DNA of 64,000 bases from Athripsodes cinereus (GCA_947579605.1 OX388321.1:13879614-13943613), one strand, 5' to 3'; positions 1 to 12,288 are shown, numbered from the stretch's first letter. Notes: a model not told the origin generated them from the letters alone. Translations and numbers: made by a program.

Positions 1-1149
1 AATCATGTACAAAATTATTATGCAATCGAGAGCTATATTAATTTATTTTATGTGTTATTTTTCATTTTTGAATTTGTTTAATTATTTTTGTACGAAAATA
101 TATTAAACTACATACAAGTGTTGACATGACAGTGAAAGCATATGATGAACAAGTGTGAATAGACGTGTTCACTTTCGATGAACAGGTTTTACCCTGACAC
201 TCTGGATGATCATCCAAAGTGAAGCAATGTGAATGCTACTTTACATGGTAATATTACTTATGCACAGGTGTAGGGAAAAATGGGAACAAAAACCAAGTGT
301 GTCTTATTGTTTTGACACCATTCCATTAAGTTACGTTTCCGCTGGCTCGAGTATCGCTGCAATAAGAGTCCGACCACACCACAACGCCCTGTGCGGGATC
401 AATCTCATACATTTATAATAAAAAAACACTTTATTGTTGTAATAAAACATACATTCAATAGGCGGTTTTATTACCTGGAGGCAATCTCATCCAGCAAACC
501 TGTACTATATAGGTTTGACATTGCTTTACAAGAACAGAGAATTAAAAGTTCTAATTCCTTATTTATGTATGTAAAAATTGTTCCAAACTCTAGCAACATG
601 GATGGTGAATGTAGATGTATAGAAGGTCATTGAGTGAGGAGGAATTGGCAATAGTCAATTAATTATCTTGTGAATTTAATGGAAGTCCGTGGGAGCTAAG
701 ATTACTAAATCGTTGGAAAGGATATTAAATCAAACTATGATTGTGAAATATTAAAGTTTTTTTTTATATCGGCAAAATAAAGGAGTGAACTTATGTAGGT
801 ACCACACACGAGCCTAATTTATGTTTATTAGTTGCTAAAAGTTTCTAGAAATACGTGTCCAATTCTAAGAATATATGGCAAAGTTTTAAGAATTAGGATT
901 ATAGGAGATCAGAACGACAGGTAGAACATGCGCTGACAGTCTAACATTACTAGACATAACCTATTGAGAAATAGTATGTTGCACATTTTTTCTATGTCTG
1001 ATTTCATTGCATACCTGTTCTTTTGAGACTTGTACCGTCACTTTTTGGACACTAAAATAACACTTCATCTTAAGAAAGATGGGATACATTATATTATAAC
1101 TCATTTCCTCACTCTATATATTAAGTAGATTCCATACCTATCAATAAAT
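1..1149. other. AT-rich non-coding DNA
   Basis: No open reading frame with recognisable similarity, splice-like exon or repeat boundary is visible. Probably intron or intergenic sequence of the host. Confidence 0.5.
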
Positions 1150-1771
1150 CGTTGCCGTGGAGGTGAAGTGATCCAAGCCACACTTTTTTGAAAAATGAGT
1201 TAAGTATGCAGTTTTGTTCAGAAAACCACGGAGAACATAGTGGTGAAGAGAAATAAGTGATTTGATATTCCTAAAGGGCAGTTTTGGAAGATTGTGAAGA
1301 GATGTTAAGTGTTTTTACATCATTTCAAGTGTGTGTCATTTCACTAACAAATAGTTCAATTAAATTATAGAAGTGAAAAGATCCAAGCCACATAGCGCGT
1401 AACTTTCCATACAACTTTTTTACAGGTGGATCTTTCTCAGCTCAGAAGTGAAAAGATCCAAGCCGCATAGCGCGTAACTTTCCAACAACTTTTTTACTGG
1501 TGGATCTTTCTCAGCTACAGTGGTGAAATAACCCAAGTGATAAATTCGTGTTTACTTCTAAAATATAAAAATAAAAATTCTTTAATATTTTGTTATTTAT
1601 ATTAGTGAAATATGTGATCAGGAATATTGTGTAAAAATTTTAGCGAAATCCATGCAAAAATAACTTAGTTATTGTAAGATTAGTATTTTCGGATGCGACA
1701 GCGTAACTTCAACACGCTTTTTCTCGGAATGTCTGTCTTGTGGGTTGGATCATTTCACATCCACGGCAACG
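1150..1771. mobile_element. 622-bp non-autonomous inverted-repeat element
   Basis: The ends are inverted copies of about 30 bp, starting CGTTGCCGTGGA at 1150 and ending in its complement at 1771, with a few mismatches. AAAT lies directly outside both ends (1146-1149 and 1772-1775), a possible 4-bp target duplication. The motif GTGAAATGATCCAAGCC and variants recur inside, including a 75-bp direct tandem pair (1371-1445 and 1446-1519) containing GATCCAAGCC and GGTGGATCTTTCTCAGCT. No coding capacity is seen. Superfamily unassigned. Confidence 0.7.
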
Positions 1772-4700
1772 AAATTAGGTTAGTATATTCTCATAGAGAA
1801 TCGCAGTAAAAGTTACACATATTCAATTACTTGTTTAGAACATTAATTCCTTTGGTATTAGTTGTATTATTGATTTTTCATTTAATATGCCTTCATATGG
1901 TAGGCTAACTACTCAATTGTGTCATATAGATGTGCCTATAAAGGGGCCATTTAATTTTATTTTTGTGTATATGTATTGCTGTAATTTATATTATAGGTAT
2001 GCCTGTTGGTTTACTTTGACGTAAATAAATAAAGATTTTCGTACTTTTTGATTATAATTAGGTATGTAAATTAACATACAAATAATATTTTAAATAACCA
2101 TAATAAAAAGAAAACTCTTGTGTTGTGTCTGTATGAAAATTGTTGATAATGTACAAAATGAATACTTAATAAATGAAGTTTTTATTTATGAAATTATCAC
2201 TCTTTATTATTTGTTTATTTAAAATGTAAATTTGAAATTGTTGTCATTATCTACCTACTTGTATTTCAAAACGAGAGTCTTGATCAACTTAACAAACGCC
2301 TGATAAGAGAATTTTCGTTTCTTTCGTCCGAAGAAAATAACATTCCTTTCATTTTTCAAGTTGGTTAGGAAATTCACGATGATAAATATGTACATTATAT
2401 ATATGTTGAAATTATTTATATATTTCATGTAAAAAAGGCTTTTGCCGTAGATAAATAAATAAATATACTTGTATATTTTTATGCTATCGAGTTTTTTCTC
2501 TTAGGTATTGGGTAAAGTCAGATACATCCTATAATAAATCTTGTGACGGTAATAGTTTGATTGACCACTTGTTCTAATAAAAACCATAATCCATTATTGG
2601 CTTCACAACTTCGCCTATAAGTGATATAAAATATTTCTATATAGTGTGTGTATGGTTACCGATGTAGCTAGGACATGATCTTATATTATACCTATTATAT
2701 ACTAGCTACATATGTATATATTACATATTATTATATGTAGCTCTTCAATATATCCGGTCTCTGTACAGATCACCCACTAAAGATGTCTAGTCATTTTAGC
2801 GTTACAAATAATTTTACATTTACTGCTACGCAAACAAAATAATCAAGTTCTCATAATGTGAACTACAGTTTTTTTTTTTAAATAAGTCGCTGTTCTTACA
2901 AGCAATGATATGTGTTTAAAAAATATTAAAAAAAAACTCACATTTATGGGTTGAAGTATTTTTGCTTTTGACTCAATTAATACTCGATTAACTCAGATAA
3001 TTGTACATAATACGAGAGCTTAATAAATAAAAGTGGTTTTTTGTTTCTGAAAAATACAGAATAGTACCTACCTATTTTGGAATCAACACCGTGATTATTT
3101 CTTATTGCATTAAGTTTCTTACATATCTATCTATATTAATTTTTCTGATTTCATTATGAAGTAAATAAATTAATCGTGTGCACATTTTGAGTATGTATGT
3201 GATCAGTTTCTATTTTTCAGTAGTTTGCTTGTGAATGGTAACAATTTTTTTTTAAAACTATGAGAAATGAAATTGTACAACTATTCGTAATATTTTTAGT
3301 TTATATGTTTATCGATTTTCTAGATGGAAATGGCGAATGATATCTGACTCAAAATTCTCCTATTTTCTCCTGAATGTATGGCAATATAGTTATGTTCTGT
3401 ATCGATACTAGGGTGGCGCTAGGGGAAGTCTACTTCCTTCTATTCTCCCTTCTCCACTGTCGTCTTCTTTCTCCAACTCGCATATTTCCACGTCAACGGC
3501 TTGATGGAATTGCTTAACCTGTGGGTGTTTCTCCTACGACTTTGTAGGTATATTGGATGTAACACACATGTAATAGTTCATATTATATTTTTGTATAGAT
3601 AAGTGAAGCCCTTCGAACTATCGGATTGGTGTTTATTTTTTTATTATTTCTACCGATATTTTTACAAGATTTGATAGGAATTGAATTCAAGATAGACTAT
3701 GGAGTCTATATGATTAATATCCCTCATTTTGCCCTTTGAATAATATGCAATTACCTTAGTGGTTAAGTGAAACAATTTGTACTATTTATTTATAAATTAA
3801 ACGCTGAGGGGGTCGCTGAAAATATTTTATTTACACATATTCAAACGATGGTCACGATCCCTAGCACTGAGAGAACGACAGAATAGAAGAAGAAGATATT
3901 GTTTTTTATTACATTTAAAAATAACTAGGTATGTCATTTATTCAGCAGTTATTTATACAAAATAAAACACAAATGCTCTTAATTTTATGTAAATATCTAC
4001 CTATGGCGTAAAATTGTTGCATCACGGTTTCGCAGGCTGATAGATAGTTTAAGTTTGGTTACTTTTAATTATTATGATAGATAGATTAAATATTTCTCTA
4101 TCGAAACTTTTACCTCGTTTGTAAAATATTTTTAGTGGTATTAGTAAAGTTTTTGACTTGAAACATTTAATTTAATCAGATGGAGTCCATAGTCCATCAT
4201 GATACCAATTCCCATCAGATCTTGCGAAAATATCAGTAGCTGTAAAAAAAAACGCCAATCAGTGCATAATTCAAATCTCACTATATATTTTAGGAATATT
4301 TAATCAACTGATGGACATTGTTAAATGTCCCGTGTCGCACGAACCTGTGAATCATGTTTTAAAATTTGTGGTAAGCACATGAGAATATATTTTCAGTATC
4401 TTCAACCGTGTACATCCGTTCTTGGTCAGGTTGAATGTTTCATGTTTTATTTTCAATTACCCACATCAGTTCTGATCAGCAGTGATGACAGTCACCCCAG
4501 ACTATTGCTTCATCCATCATTATGTACCCAGTACCTATGTCTCTACCCGCAGTTGTATATTATACATGTGTACCTACATATTATATTGTGTATGTAGCAT
4601 GCTTAGGAAATAAAATATAATGTATTGAGGAGAATATTATGTAGGTACCGTATAGGTAGGTACACATACCTATGTACTGCACACAATATCAAAGTATTAA

Positions 4701-4924
4701 ATCTACTTGTTTCACCCATTTCTACGTGTCTTCACTTAACAATATTTCGCGTTAAATTCTTTCTGGTATATTATCTCACAAAACGAAGTTTTTAAAAGAA
4801 ATTCTTTTTAATTAACCATCTCTATTCTCTGTTGAACAATAATTATTCCTAAACCATAACACTTTTCTGTCATTGTTAATGTCGTCACTATTTTTGAAGC
4901 TGGTAGCTTTCTTTCGCTGGTAGA
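1772..4924. other. Non-coding DNA without recognisable genes
   Basis: AT-rich sequence with no coding region I can support. Around 3840-3895 a CACGATCC..CACTGAG..GAACGAC stretch followed by GAAGAAGAAG resembles a LINE or SINE 3' tail, but it is too short to name. Palindromic AT-rich words occur near 2680-2745. Confidence 0.4.
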
Positions 4925-5085
4925 TTTCAAATACTACTACTACACTACACCATCACGGCCTATCCCACAAATGGGGTAGCCAGCAGACCATCTGCATGTA
5001 ATAAACATGCGAGATGTTCTCTCCTTGTCAACAAAATTAAGAAAATCAGGACGGGTGGCAAATCTCATCGCTGAATTTTAGATGT
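4925..5085 (-). repeat. Short retroposon, copy 1 of 3
   Basis: Starts on the plus strand with a (CTA)n tail and the phrase CATCACGGCCTATCCCACAA, and shares about 130 bp with 18735-18870 and with the reverse complement of 44455-44713. The tail at the left shows it lies on the minus strand. The end opposite the tail extends to about 5085 by comparison with copy 3. No clear target duplication was found here. Confidence 0.65.
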
Positions 5086-5086
5086 A

Positions 5087-5464
5087 AAATCGTGTAGTGC
5101 TGCGCGGCTCATTTTCCGTGAGGGCAAAAGATGCCACATCACTCCCCTCCTAGAACGACTACACTGGCTGAGGGTGGAGGAAAGGGTGACATTCAAGGTA
5201 TGCCTTTTGGTCTACAAGGCTATAAACAAAATGGCACCATCGTGCCTCACAGAGCTTTGTCCCCTTGACTCGACTACTAGAGGACCTCTGCGCTCTTCGG
5301 AACTGGCCGTGAGTAGACTTACTGAGCCCAATAGAGCCGGTAAGTCTAACTTCTATGAGAGGGCCTTTGGTGTTGTTGGACCGGTAATGTGGAATCGCCT
5401 ACCGGTGCCATTGAGAGATAGTCAGACCGTCACCAGCTTCAAAAGCAAAATTTCTTTAAAATAA
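5087..5464 (+). pseudogene. LINE reverse transcriptase C-terminus, CR1/L2-like
   Basis: Translation gives a readable tail beginning near FREGKRCHITPLLERLHW and continuing through FKVCLLVYKAINKMAP to a stop at 5462-5464. This is the region after the RT domain in CR1/L2-type LINEs (ITPLL..LHWLPV..RI.FK..LLVYKAL). Endonuclease and RT are missing, so it is a 5'-truncated dead copy. The ATG at 5174 is internal and not a real start. Confidence 0.7.
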
Positions 5465-6583
5465 GTAAATTGAATAATGTGTATATTTTTTATAGACCTG
5501 CCTACATAGTGCTCCGTGGAGTCCCCACCAGAATAATTATTAGGTATATAAAGTTCGTTTCACACTCATTTCTAAAAGCATTCAAGTGTCCTGTAACATC
5601 ACGTACAAAACGTATTTTTTTATTAACACGTATTGAACTACTTCCATTATCATCATTCATAGTTATAGGAGGTATAGATAGGTATCTACCTACATAATAT
5701 TATGTGGTGATGTCACTAAAATTATTTTTGAATTATGTTCTTTCTAACTATCGTATAAGCTGAGTCCTGCTGTACGTAGTGTCCAGTTTCACCCCGTGAT
5801 ACGTCAGATGTGTGATATTATAGTGTGTGGTATAATATAAAATATATATGTAGATAGGTATATACTCCCCCATAGCTTGGCCGGCCTAAGTCAATATTTA
5901 CCAATGTAAGTGGATGGATTCGGTCCGGTCTGGTCTGGTCTGCTCATGCTCTAGTCTCCACTGAATTACTTCAGATGCATCGCTCTCATACATAAATACA
6001 TACATACCTATATACATATGTTATATTATTATTTTTATTGACTAGCTTCAAACCCGACTGCGCTCAAAAAGTAACAGTCATCGTCGTTTTCCCCTTATCG
6101 TAAATCATTGATTTGTCACTTCGGAAGTTGTTCCCTCTTGTTACCCATACTAATCATCAGCTGTGCTTCCATGTTGTCGGCCGCGGTCTTCTTCTGTGCT
6201 TAAAAGGTTGTAAGTTTTGATAAAGAATATTGGTTGCCTTACAACTTGACTGTTAAATGCGTCCATAACTGATATACAAATATTTATACATATCACCGGA
6301 TTCAAATCGTTATACTAAGATAATATATGTTAAACATTCAGTAAAAGAAGTGTAGGTTCATATCTGTGTAATTTAATATACCTACCTACTTATTATTATT
6401 ATTTTTATTTTATTTCTCTTAAAGGACACAAACAGTTCAAATTAACAAATATTAACAAATATTATTTTACTGATATCTATGTACCTACGTTGAACTGTAT
6501 TTTATTATTTTGGTCGGTAGGTAAGTAGGTATATAAATTTGGTTTGTATTAATCTATAGTCAACGCCAAGTACAAAATATTCT

Positions 6584-6629
6584 ACACACACACACACATA
6601 TTAATAGTGTGTGTGTGTGTGTGTGTGTA
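6584..6629. repeat. Inverted (CA)n / (GT)n microsatellite
   Basis: A run of CA dinucleotides is followed by a short TATTAATA spacer and then a run of GT dinucleotides, so the locus can fold on itself. A (CA)n array facing a (GT)n array is unusual compared with a single-direction microsatellite. Confidence 0.85.
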
Positions 6630-6654
6630 GTGGTCATTGGCCAGACAACGTTCC

Positions 6655-6692
6655 TTCTTAAATTAATATGTACCTACATATTAATTTAAGAA
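6655..6692. repeat. Perfect 18-bp-arm palindrome
   Basis: Two perfectly complementary 18-base arms (TTCTTAAATTAATATGTA and its complement) are separated by CC. It lies 26 bp after the (GT)n run. It could be a hairpin left by a foldback element. No function is evident. Confidence 0.85.
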
Positions 6693-7938
6693 GTCGTAAT
6701 TAATAATTTATAGTTTATCTGTGAAAAAACTCTTTATATTCTATAGTATACCAACTAGAAATAATTATATTTCATTTATTTTGTTTTATGTGCAAAAATT
6801 TGTGTATGACAAGGGCACGTTTGATGAAAATAATGCGAGAAAACAACCATCACTCTTACCACATATTGTTTTCTGATACTTGTGTAGTGGGAATTTAGTT
6901 TCGTACTATGCATGAAACAAATAATTACAAAAGTATATTGATGTCATTTTTCACTCTGAACTCGTAAATTTAATATTATCAAAATACAGTAATTCAATAT
7001 TTACCCGAATAAACTCATTCAAAGTAAAGTTACATCCTCTTGTAGTTCTTTATTGGTAGGAGAATTTTTAAACGACCATGTAAAGTATCAACGTGGTCGA
7101 AAAAACTTACAATTATCATGAAAATACAAATGATATCATAATAATTATTTGTGAAATAATACCATAAAAAATGAACTTGTAAACTTTGCCAGGAAGGTGA
7201 AATAAAGGCTTTAGTAGGTATAATCGTGGATCGTACTCATAATAATATTATTATAACGACAGAACCATAAAGCAGTCGGTCAGTCGAGCCGGTGTGATGT
7301 TATTGGATGGATGGATAGGCGTGCCCTAACGGCCACACCCGGATCACAGCGTGTAACCCGATATCTGATGAGGGCCGGTCAATCCCAGCGGTAATCGGCT
7401 CCTTGTGGCGAGGCCACCTAACAACTATTATCCTAAGCCTTAATATAAATCTATTTATAGTTATGTATATTGCTATGCCTATCTACACATTTTGAAGTAA
7501 AGAACGGGTGATAAGATTAGCGCCATTATTATAGGATCTAGTTATTTCGATGACAATTAAATTGTTATATTGTAGTACACTCTTGCTACGTACTGATGTT
7601 TCTGATTTAAAATTGTATTTCCCCTATTTATTACCTTCGTATTAATAGTCGCCGTGTACTTTTGTAGTTACATTGTTTTTAGATTTTGTAGTGCTGGCCT
7701 AATAACTTCTTTTTTTTTTAAACTTTGAATTTGAACTTCGCTATGCATAGGTACTTTAAATATGCAAATATTTTCCAAAGTTATTCTAGCACATACCTGC
7801 CTAGTATCTAATATAAATTTTATTTCAGTGTGTGTGCAACTGGAGTGATTTTTTTAACAATCCTATATTGTAAAATAGGTAGGTACCTAATGTCTGGTAA
7901 CTAATGTATATAATATTTGTATTTTTTTTTTGTTACAG

Positions 7939-8033
7939 ACCCAGGGACATATGCCCGGTATGGAAAAGTCCAGACATTACGACGTTATCAGTAAACTAGA
8001 AGAAGAACTTCAAAAACTTCGCATTCAACAAAG
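7939..8033 (+). CDS. Host-gene exon, unidentified coiled-coil protein
   Basis: A 95-bp exon lies between a strong acceptor (poly-T then TGTTACAG) and a donor (AAAG|GTAAAA). Only one frame is open; both others hit stops. It encodes 31 residues including EKSRHYDVISKLEEELQKLR, whose Leu/Ile spacing fits a coiled coil. It ends with two bases of a codon, which the next candidate exon at 8683 completes in phase. I do not recognise the protein. Codon use is less AT-biased than the surroundings, which supports a genuine host gene. Confidence 0.7.
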
Positions 8034-8682
8034 GTAAAATGGTCAGATACGTTTATTGCCTACGACGAATTTTTACTTCTATTTTATTTTAAACACTTGT
8101 TCGTGGATTCTCCTAAGAAAAATAGTAGTAGGTACTCAGATTTTGTGATTGAAGTAGAAACATTTCTGTTATTTTAGTGTTGTGGTTATTTTTACCTTCC
8201 TAATCTTCATGACCTTTTTTTTATTATGGTATTATGTAATATTTATTCAATATGGTATCCATTATTATTTTGTTATTCATCGAATCTTTCAATTTATATT
8301 TCATTCTTGTCTTTCACAATTTAAAGTATCGTTTGTCTTTCGCCTTCTATTCTCCTCCTCCCTATGATATGATATCCGAGACGTCCGAAAAGATTGATGG
8401 ACGATTTCTTTCTGGACTTTTTAACCTTTTTGTATTATCCTAAAAAGCGTTTTTCTTCTTCACTGGGCATTTTTTTACTTTTAATTTAATATAAGTGAAA
8501 CTTTTTGACACTTCTTTCAAATTAAGTTTTCTGTACCTACCTACTTTCTCGTGTATGACACACTTCCATTTCCACGAATTATACTTTCATTGCTTAAGAC
8601 GCTTTTTGTTTACATATTTATGAAGAGCAAATCCCAAACACTTATTTGTTTACTTATTTGTAAATTTTCGTTTGTTGTGTAG

Positions 8683-8749
8683 TCTTAATCGCGAAGAAGC
8701 ATCCAATTCCTTATCTTTCTCTGGGTCTTGCACTAGTCCGATGAGTCTT
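8683..8749 (+). CDS. Following host-gene exon, cut by the gap
   Basis: A TGTTGTGTAG acceptor precedes an open stretch that completes the split codon of the 7939-8033 exon and reads SLNREEASNSLSFSGSCTSP before running into the run of N. It is Ser-rich and probably continues the same protein after the coiled coil. The intron between would be 649 bp. The reading through the N run is not evidence of coding. Confidence 0.5.
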
Positions 8750-8949
8750 NNNNNNNNNNNNNNNNNNNNNNNNNNNNNNNNNNNNNNNNNNNNNNNNNNN
8801 NNNNNNNNNNNNNNNNNNNNNNNNNNNNNNNNNNNNNNNNNNNNNNNNNNNNNNNNNNNNNNNNNNNNNNNNNNNNNNNNNNNNNNNNNNNNNNNNNNNN
8901 NNNNNNNNNNNNNNNNNNNNNNNNNNNNNNNNNNNNNNNNNNNNNNNNN
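8750..8949. other. Scaffold gap of 200 N
   Basis: Exactly 200 undetermined bases, a conventional assembly placeholder. The real distance is unknown and the rest of the host exon may be inside. Confidence 0.99.
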
Positions 8950-9673
8950 TACAGTAATTAGCTACGCACTTTATTTACTATATTATTACTTTACTTACTT
9001 ATTTAGTTCAATTGACAATCTTAGTATGCAATCAGTAATGTTGCTCACTCTAATTTATCTTTATAAAATAATATTATAACAGCTGTTTAAAGACTGTGCA
9101 AACCCGAATTTCCTGATAGAATTTATTTAAAATAATCTAATAATTATACATCGTTTATATTATTCCCTAACTTAACATTGATCTATATACATAACATGCG
9201 TGAAATGTCGGTATCAGATTTTTTTTGTTTTAAGAAAATATTTTTTGCCTTTTGTATATATCTGAATTAGCAATAAAAGTGGATCGTTAAATATTTTGAT
9301 TACTACCTGCGCTTTGCATCAAGGATGTCAGTTCCCAATCCTTGGAGATGTCCTGTAAGTTTCCTAGCATATTTAAGGTTGTAGATTTAGGGTATAAATG
9401 GGATAGATGCCATACTACTTTTTATGCAATGGAAAATATATTATATAAAAAGGCTATAAAATTAAATCATATATTATTTATTTGAAGATTATGTCAATAC
9501 TATGTATCACAATGTTTTATCTTTCGACCAAAAAATAGTAGTCGGTGAATGGCCAGAGAGAGATGGCATATTATGCGCTTTAGGCCCCGTTCGCAGGAGC
9601 GTTAAAAAAACTTTGCGTTGAAACCTGGCGTTGGCGTTTTTATAACGCTGCCAATATGAGTGTTCATACGAAC

Positions 9674-10371
9674 TAGTAATGGTAAATCCAGTTCTTTTTC
9701 AGTAATCGGTACTTGAGACATAGTTCTTCAAAACAATTCGTTCTTTACATTCGTTCTCGTTCGTGGAATTTGTCACGCGATTTTCACCTTAGTCTCTTTT
9801 TGAAAATAAAGTATTTCAAAGGCCTTTTTCCCAAAAGACGACACGAAGATTTAAATCCTTAAATCTCGTTTGTGATATATGTCACGCGATTTTAAACCTT
9901 AGTCTCTTTGTAAATAGAGTATTCTAATGGTATTTTTACCAAAACAACTTCACAAAGATTTAAATCTTTGAATCATGTTTGTTACATTTGACACGCGATA
10001 TAAAACCTTAATTCCTTTGAAAATAGAATACTCCAATGGCGTTTTTTCCAAAATAATAACACGTAGATTTAAATCCAAGAATCTCGTTCTCAACGTTTGA
10101 CACGCAATATGAAACCTTAGTATCTTTGAAAATAGAGTATCTTAAGGTTTTTTTTCCAAAAAAAAACACACACGAAGATTTAAATCTCGTTCGTGACTTT
10201 ATTTGCCACGCGATGTTAAACCTTAGTTTCTTTGAAAATATAGTACTTTAATGTAATTTTTCCCAAAAGAACGAAAAAGACCGAACAGATTTGGCATTGA
10301 GGATTTAGTTCTTCGAGTTAAGTTGAAGAACGAATACATAAAAACGAATACTCAGATTCTGAACAATACTA
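9674..10371. mobile_element. Non-autonomous hAT element, 698 bp, with tandem core
   Basis: Flanked by the 8-bp direct repeat ATACGAAC (9666-9673 and 10372-10379), the hAT signature, with short inverted ends TAGTA(A/T)TG. It sits inside the Harbinger end. The interior is five tandem units of about 109 bp, anchored by CACGCGAT at about 9774, 9882, 9992, 10100 and 10207. No transposase. Confidence 0.8.
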
Positions 10372-10480
10372 ATACGAACGCTTTTAAATCACTCTTGTCC
10401 CATCTCTCGCTTTAGTAAGACGTGAAAATGGTTTCTGTTAAACTATTAGCAATAGCAACTTGTGTAGCTAGAAGAAGCTA

Positions 10481-10693
10481 TTCTGGGTACATCCTCTGAA
10501 TGAACAAAGATACCTAAAAGGGCAGTTTGTGACACTGTACGAAGGTCTGAGGGAATACCCTAATAATTTTTTTAATATTTTTCGAATGTCTATAACAACA
10601 TTTGACGAATTATTGGAAATAGTCGGGCTTTGAGATACCAACATGCGTTTGGCGATACCGCCTGTACAACGACTGGCGGTTACATTGATGTAA
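10481..10693 (+). pseudogene. PIF/Harbinger transposase fragment
   Basis: Reads FWVHPLNEQRYLKGQF, then TLYEGLREYPNNFFNIFRMS and TTFDELLEIVGL, the conserved region before the DDE_Tnp_4 nuclease domain of HARBI1-like proteins. It then continues NMRLAIPPVQRLAVTL. A TGA at 10631-10633 breaks the frame. The fragment ends at a GTAAGT splice donor. The catalytic part is absent here. Confidence 0.8.
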
Positions 10694-11037
10694 GTAAAAT
10701 ACGAATTACAAAATATCAAATTTTTATTTATTGAAAACAGATTAAATTTAACATTCATCTGGAGACAAGTAAAATTCTTCTGGTGAATTTACATTAGTCA
10801 AGGGGCTTTGAGTTGTTGAGCTTGCTGGGTCAGTTTTCAATTGAGATGGACAAATATATGGATTGAAAGTAATACGCTTTGTGCGGAGTGTGGCCTGGAA
10901 TTTTGTGGAGTTGAATTAGCGGGGCGGTATTGTATATTTTATAAAATTTTAATTACTTTCGATGAATTAGCGGATGATGATTGATGCAAGGGTGGTGTTG
11001 GGTGTGACATTGAGAGCTGCTGATACATATAACGGGC

Positions 11038-11532
11038 TTAAGTGGATGTTGGTTGTAAGTGCTGTTGTGTGGTCTGAGTATAGAGAGGTGTTGGTTGAAG
11101 CGAAAGGCCAGAATTTGGGTGGCTGAAATATGGTTCAACGTTTTGCCTTTTAGACGGTGATTGGTTAAACTGGCTCATGTATTTATTATGCGACCTGTTT
11201 GAAAAAGTGCGAATTATGTTCAATATTTCTATTTTGGCCGATATTTTGTTATCATCATCCATTTTTTTAAGGGACGGAACCAGTGATAAACAGGATGTTC
11301 TATCCTCGTCCGATTCTGACATTTCATTTTTGATGGCCTTGAGTATTTCGTCCTCAAAGAATGATGTAGTTTTCTTTTTCTTCTTGGGAATCTCTGAGAC
11401 ATTATGACAAGTGGCAGTTGAATTTTCAACAGCGGGTGAGTTTTCAATATTCGGCGTTGACGGGTTTCCAGTATTTTGCTCTGATACATTTGTTGGAGTG
11501 CTGTAGTTGCCAGAAGTATTAGCATCTTTCAC
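11038..11532 (-). CDS. Harbinger accessory protein, BESS-motif C-terminus
   Basis: This 164-residue open frame has a low-complexity N-terminal half, a basic run (PKKKKK), and a segment FEDEILKAIK...CLSLVPSLKKM...KISAKIEILNIIRTF that fits a BESS motif. MADF/BESS or Myb-like proteins are the second protein of PIF/Harbinger elements, helping nuclear entry and DNA binding of the nuclease. The MADF or Myb domain expected upstream is not visible, so the first exon is lost or unrecognised. Its neighbour on the other strand is the broken nuclease. Confidence 0.6.
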   Translation of the reverse strand: MKDANTSGNYSTPTNVSEQNTGNPSTPNIENSPAVENSTATCHNVSEIPKKKKKTTSFFEDEILKAIKNEMSESDEDRTSCLSLVPSLKKMDDDNKISAKIEILNIIRTFSNRSHNKYMSQFNQSPSKRQNVEPYFSHPNSGLSLQPTPLYTQTTQQHLQPTST

Positions 11533-11589
11533 GCGTGTGGAACAAGAAATAGTAATGCGTCATAATATCTTTATTTTTTTCTTTTTTTT

Positions 11590-11919
11590 GCACCTTGTCC
11601 TGATGTAATCCTTTTGCAATGAGAAACGATAATTCATACGAAGCTTCAAGCAGTTTTGCTTGACTCGGCAATGGCACTAGTACCTATTATCCAACTTCAT
11701 CCGTTTTAAACTTCCAGATTTTGCAGCAAAGACTCTTTCGGTTTGTCCTTTAAATCAATGTGTTGTCAATAAATGTCGCTCCAGACGAGTCGGTCTTAAC
11801 GCATCATTGCTCAAAACTTCATAACAGATAACGCACTGTGGATGGTCACCATAATTTTTAGTTAGGCAAACGAAACCCTATTTAAGATAATCGTCATTGT
11901 ACTTTTTTGTCGAGCTCAT
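11590..11919 (-). pseudogene. hAT transposase N-terminus with BED zinc finger
   Basis: From ATG at 11919 the minus strand reads MSSTKKYNDDYLK, a stop, then GFVCLTKNYGDHPQCVICYE and LERHLLTTH, a second stop, then QTERVFAAKSGSLKRMKLD and AKLLEASYELSFLIAKG. This is the BED zinc finger (C-x2-C...H-x4-H type) and following region of ZBED/SCAND3-like hAT transposases. The catalytic domain is missing. Confidence 0.8.
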
Positions 11920-12271
11920 CTTGTTGAATTACAAATTAATTACGATAAACAACGCGCGATAGTAGGTGAATATGACTGAAGAGCTCACAACTCGAGCAAG
12001 CAAGCAAGCTGTGAGCCGTGAGAGCCAGGGCGCACGGGTATGAACGCGGCTCGGGGGAGGGATGCATGCCCGAACCAACCGCCCGAAGTACCTCTCGCTG
12101 CGTTAGTGCATTGGTCCTTGCAGTAGGTACGAGCGATTACGAGACTAGAACAGTACTTACCTACGAACGTTGTTTAGGTGTGTGAGTAGCCCACTTTATC
12201 TTTAAATAAGGTCCACTACAGGTGGCCCGCGCCCCTCTTTGAAGGTCTCTTCGCCCCCCCTGTGGGGGGGG

Positions 12272-12288
12272 CACTTTGAAAACCGCCG
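12272..12288. repeat. hAT-like terminal repeat
   Basis: GCACTTTGAAAACCGCC is the complement of the CAG.GGTTTTCAAAGTGC-type terminus of Charlie/SPIN-like hAT elements. Its position just upstream of the BED-finger fragment suggests it is the 5' end of that element. The opposite end is lost. Confidence 0.5.

Larger units (their letters stand above)
5465..7938. other. Non-coding DNA, likely host intron
   Basis: No coding region is supported. It holds the microsatellite hairpin and the palindrome listed separately, and a short GC-rich patch at 7290-7430 beside (ATGG)n that looks like a decayed retroposon end. The sequence before 7939 ends in a polypyrimidine tract and CAG, as expected of an intron. 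Confidence 0.4.
9583..11532. mobile_element. Decayed PIF/Harbinger element with two diverging genes
   Basis: The left edge reads GGCCCCGTTCGCAGGAGCG, a Harbinger-like terminus, directly after TTA, the usual type of Harbinger 3-bp target. Inside are a plus-strand piece of the DDE nuclease (10481-10693) and a minus-strand BESS-type accessory protein (11038-11532), the two-gene layout typical of PIF/Harbinger. A hAT element interrupts the left part. The right terminus was not found. Confidence 0.65.

Noticed and set aside
5174..5464. Small host gene
   Set aside because: It is the C-terminal part of a LINE reading that begins upstream without an ATG.
6584..6692. Regulatory hairpin or replication origin
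   Set aside because: It is only a microsatellite and a palindrome. Nothing ties either to a function.
8672..9079. 135-codon frame running through the gap
   Set aside because: Most of it is the 200-N placeholder. Only 8683-8749 has support as an exon.
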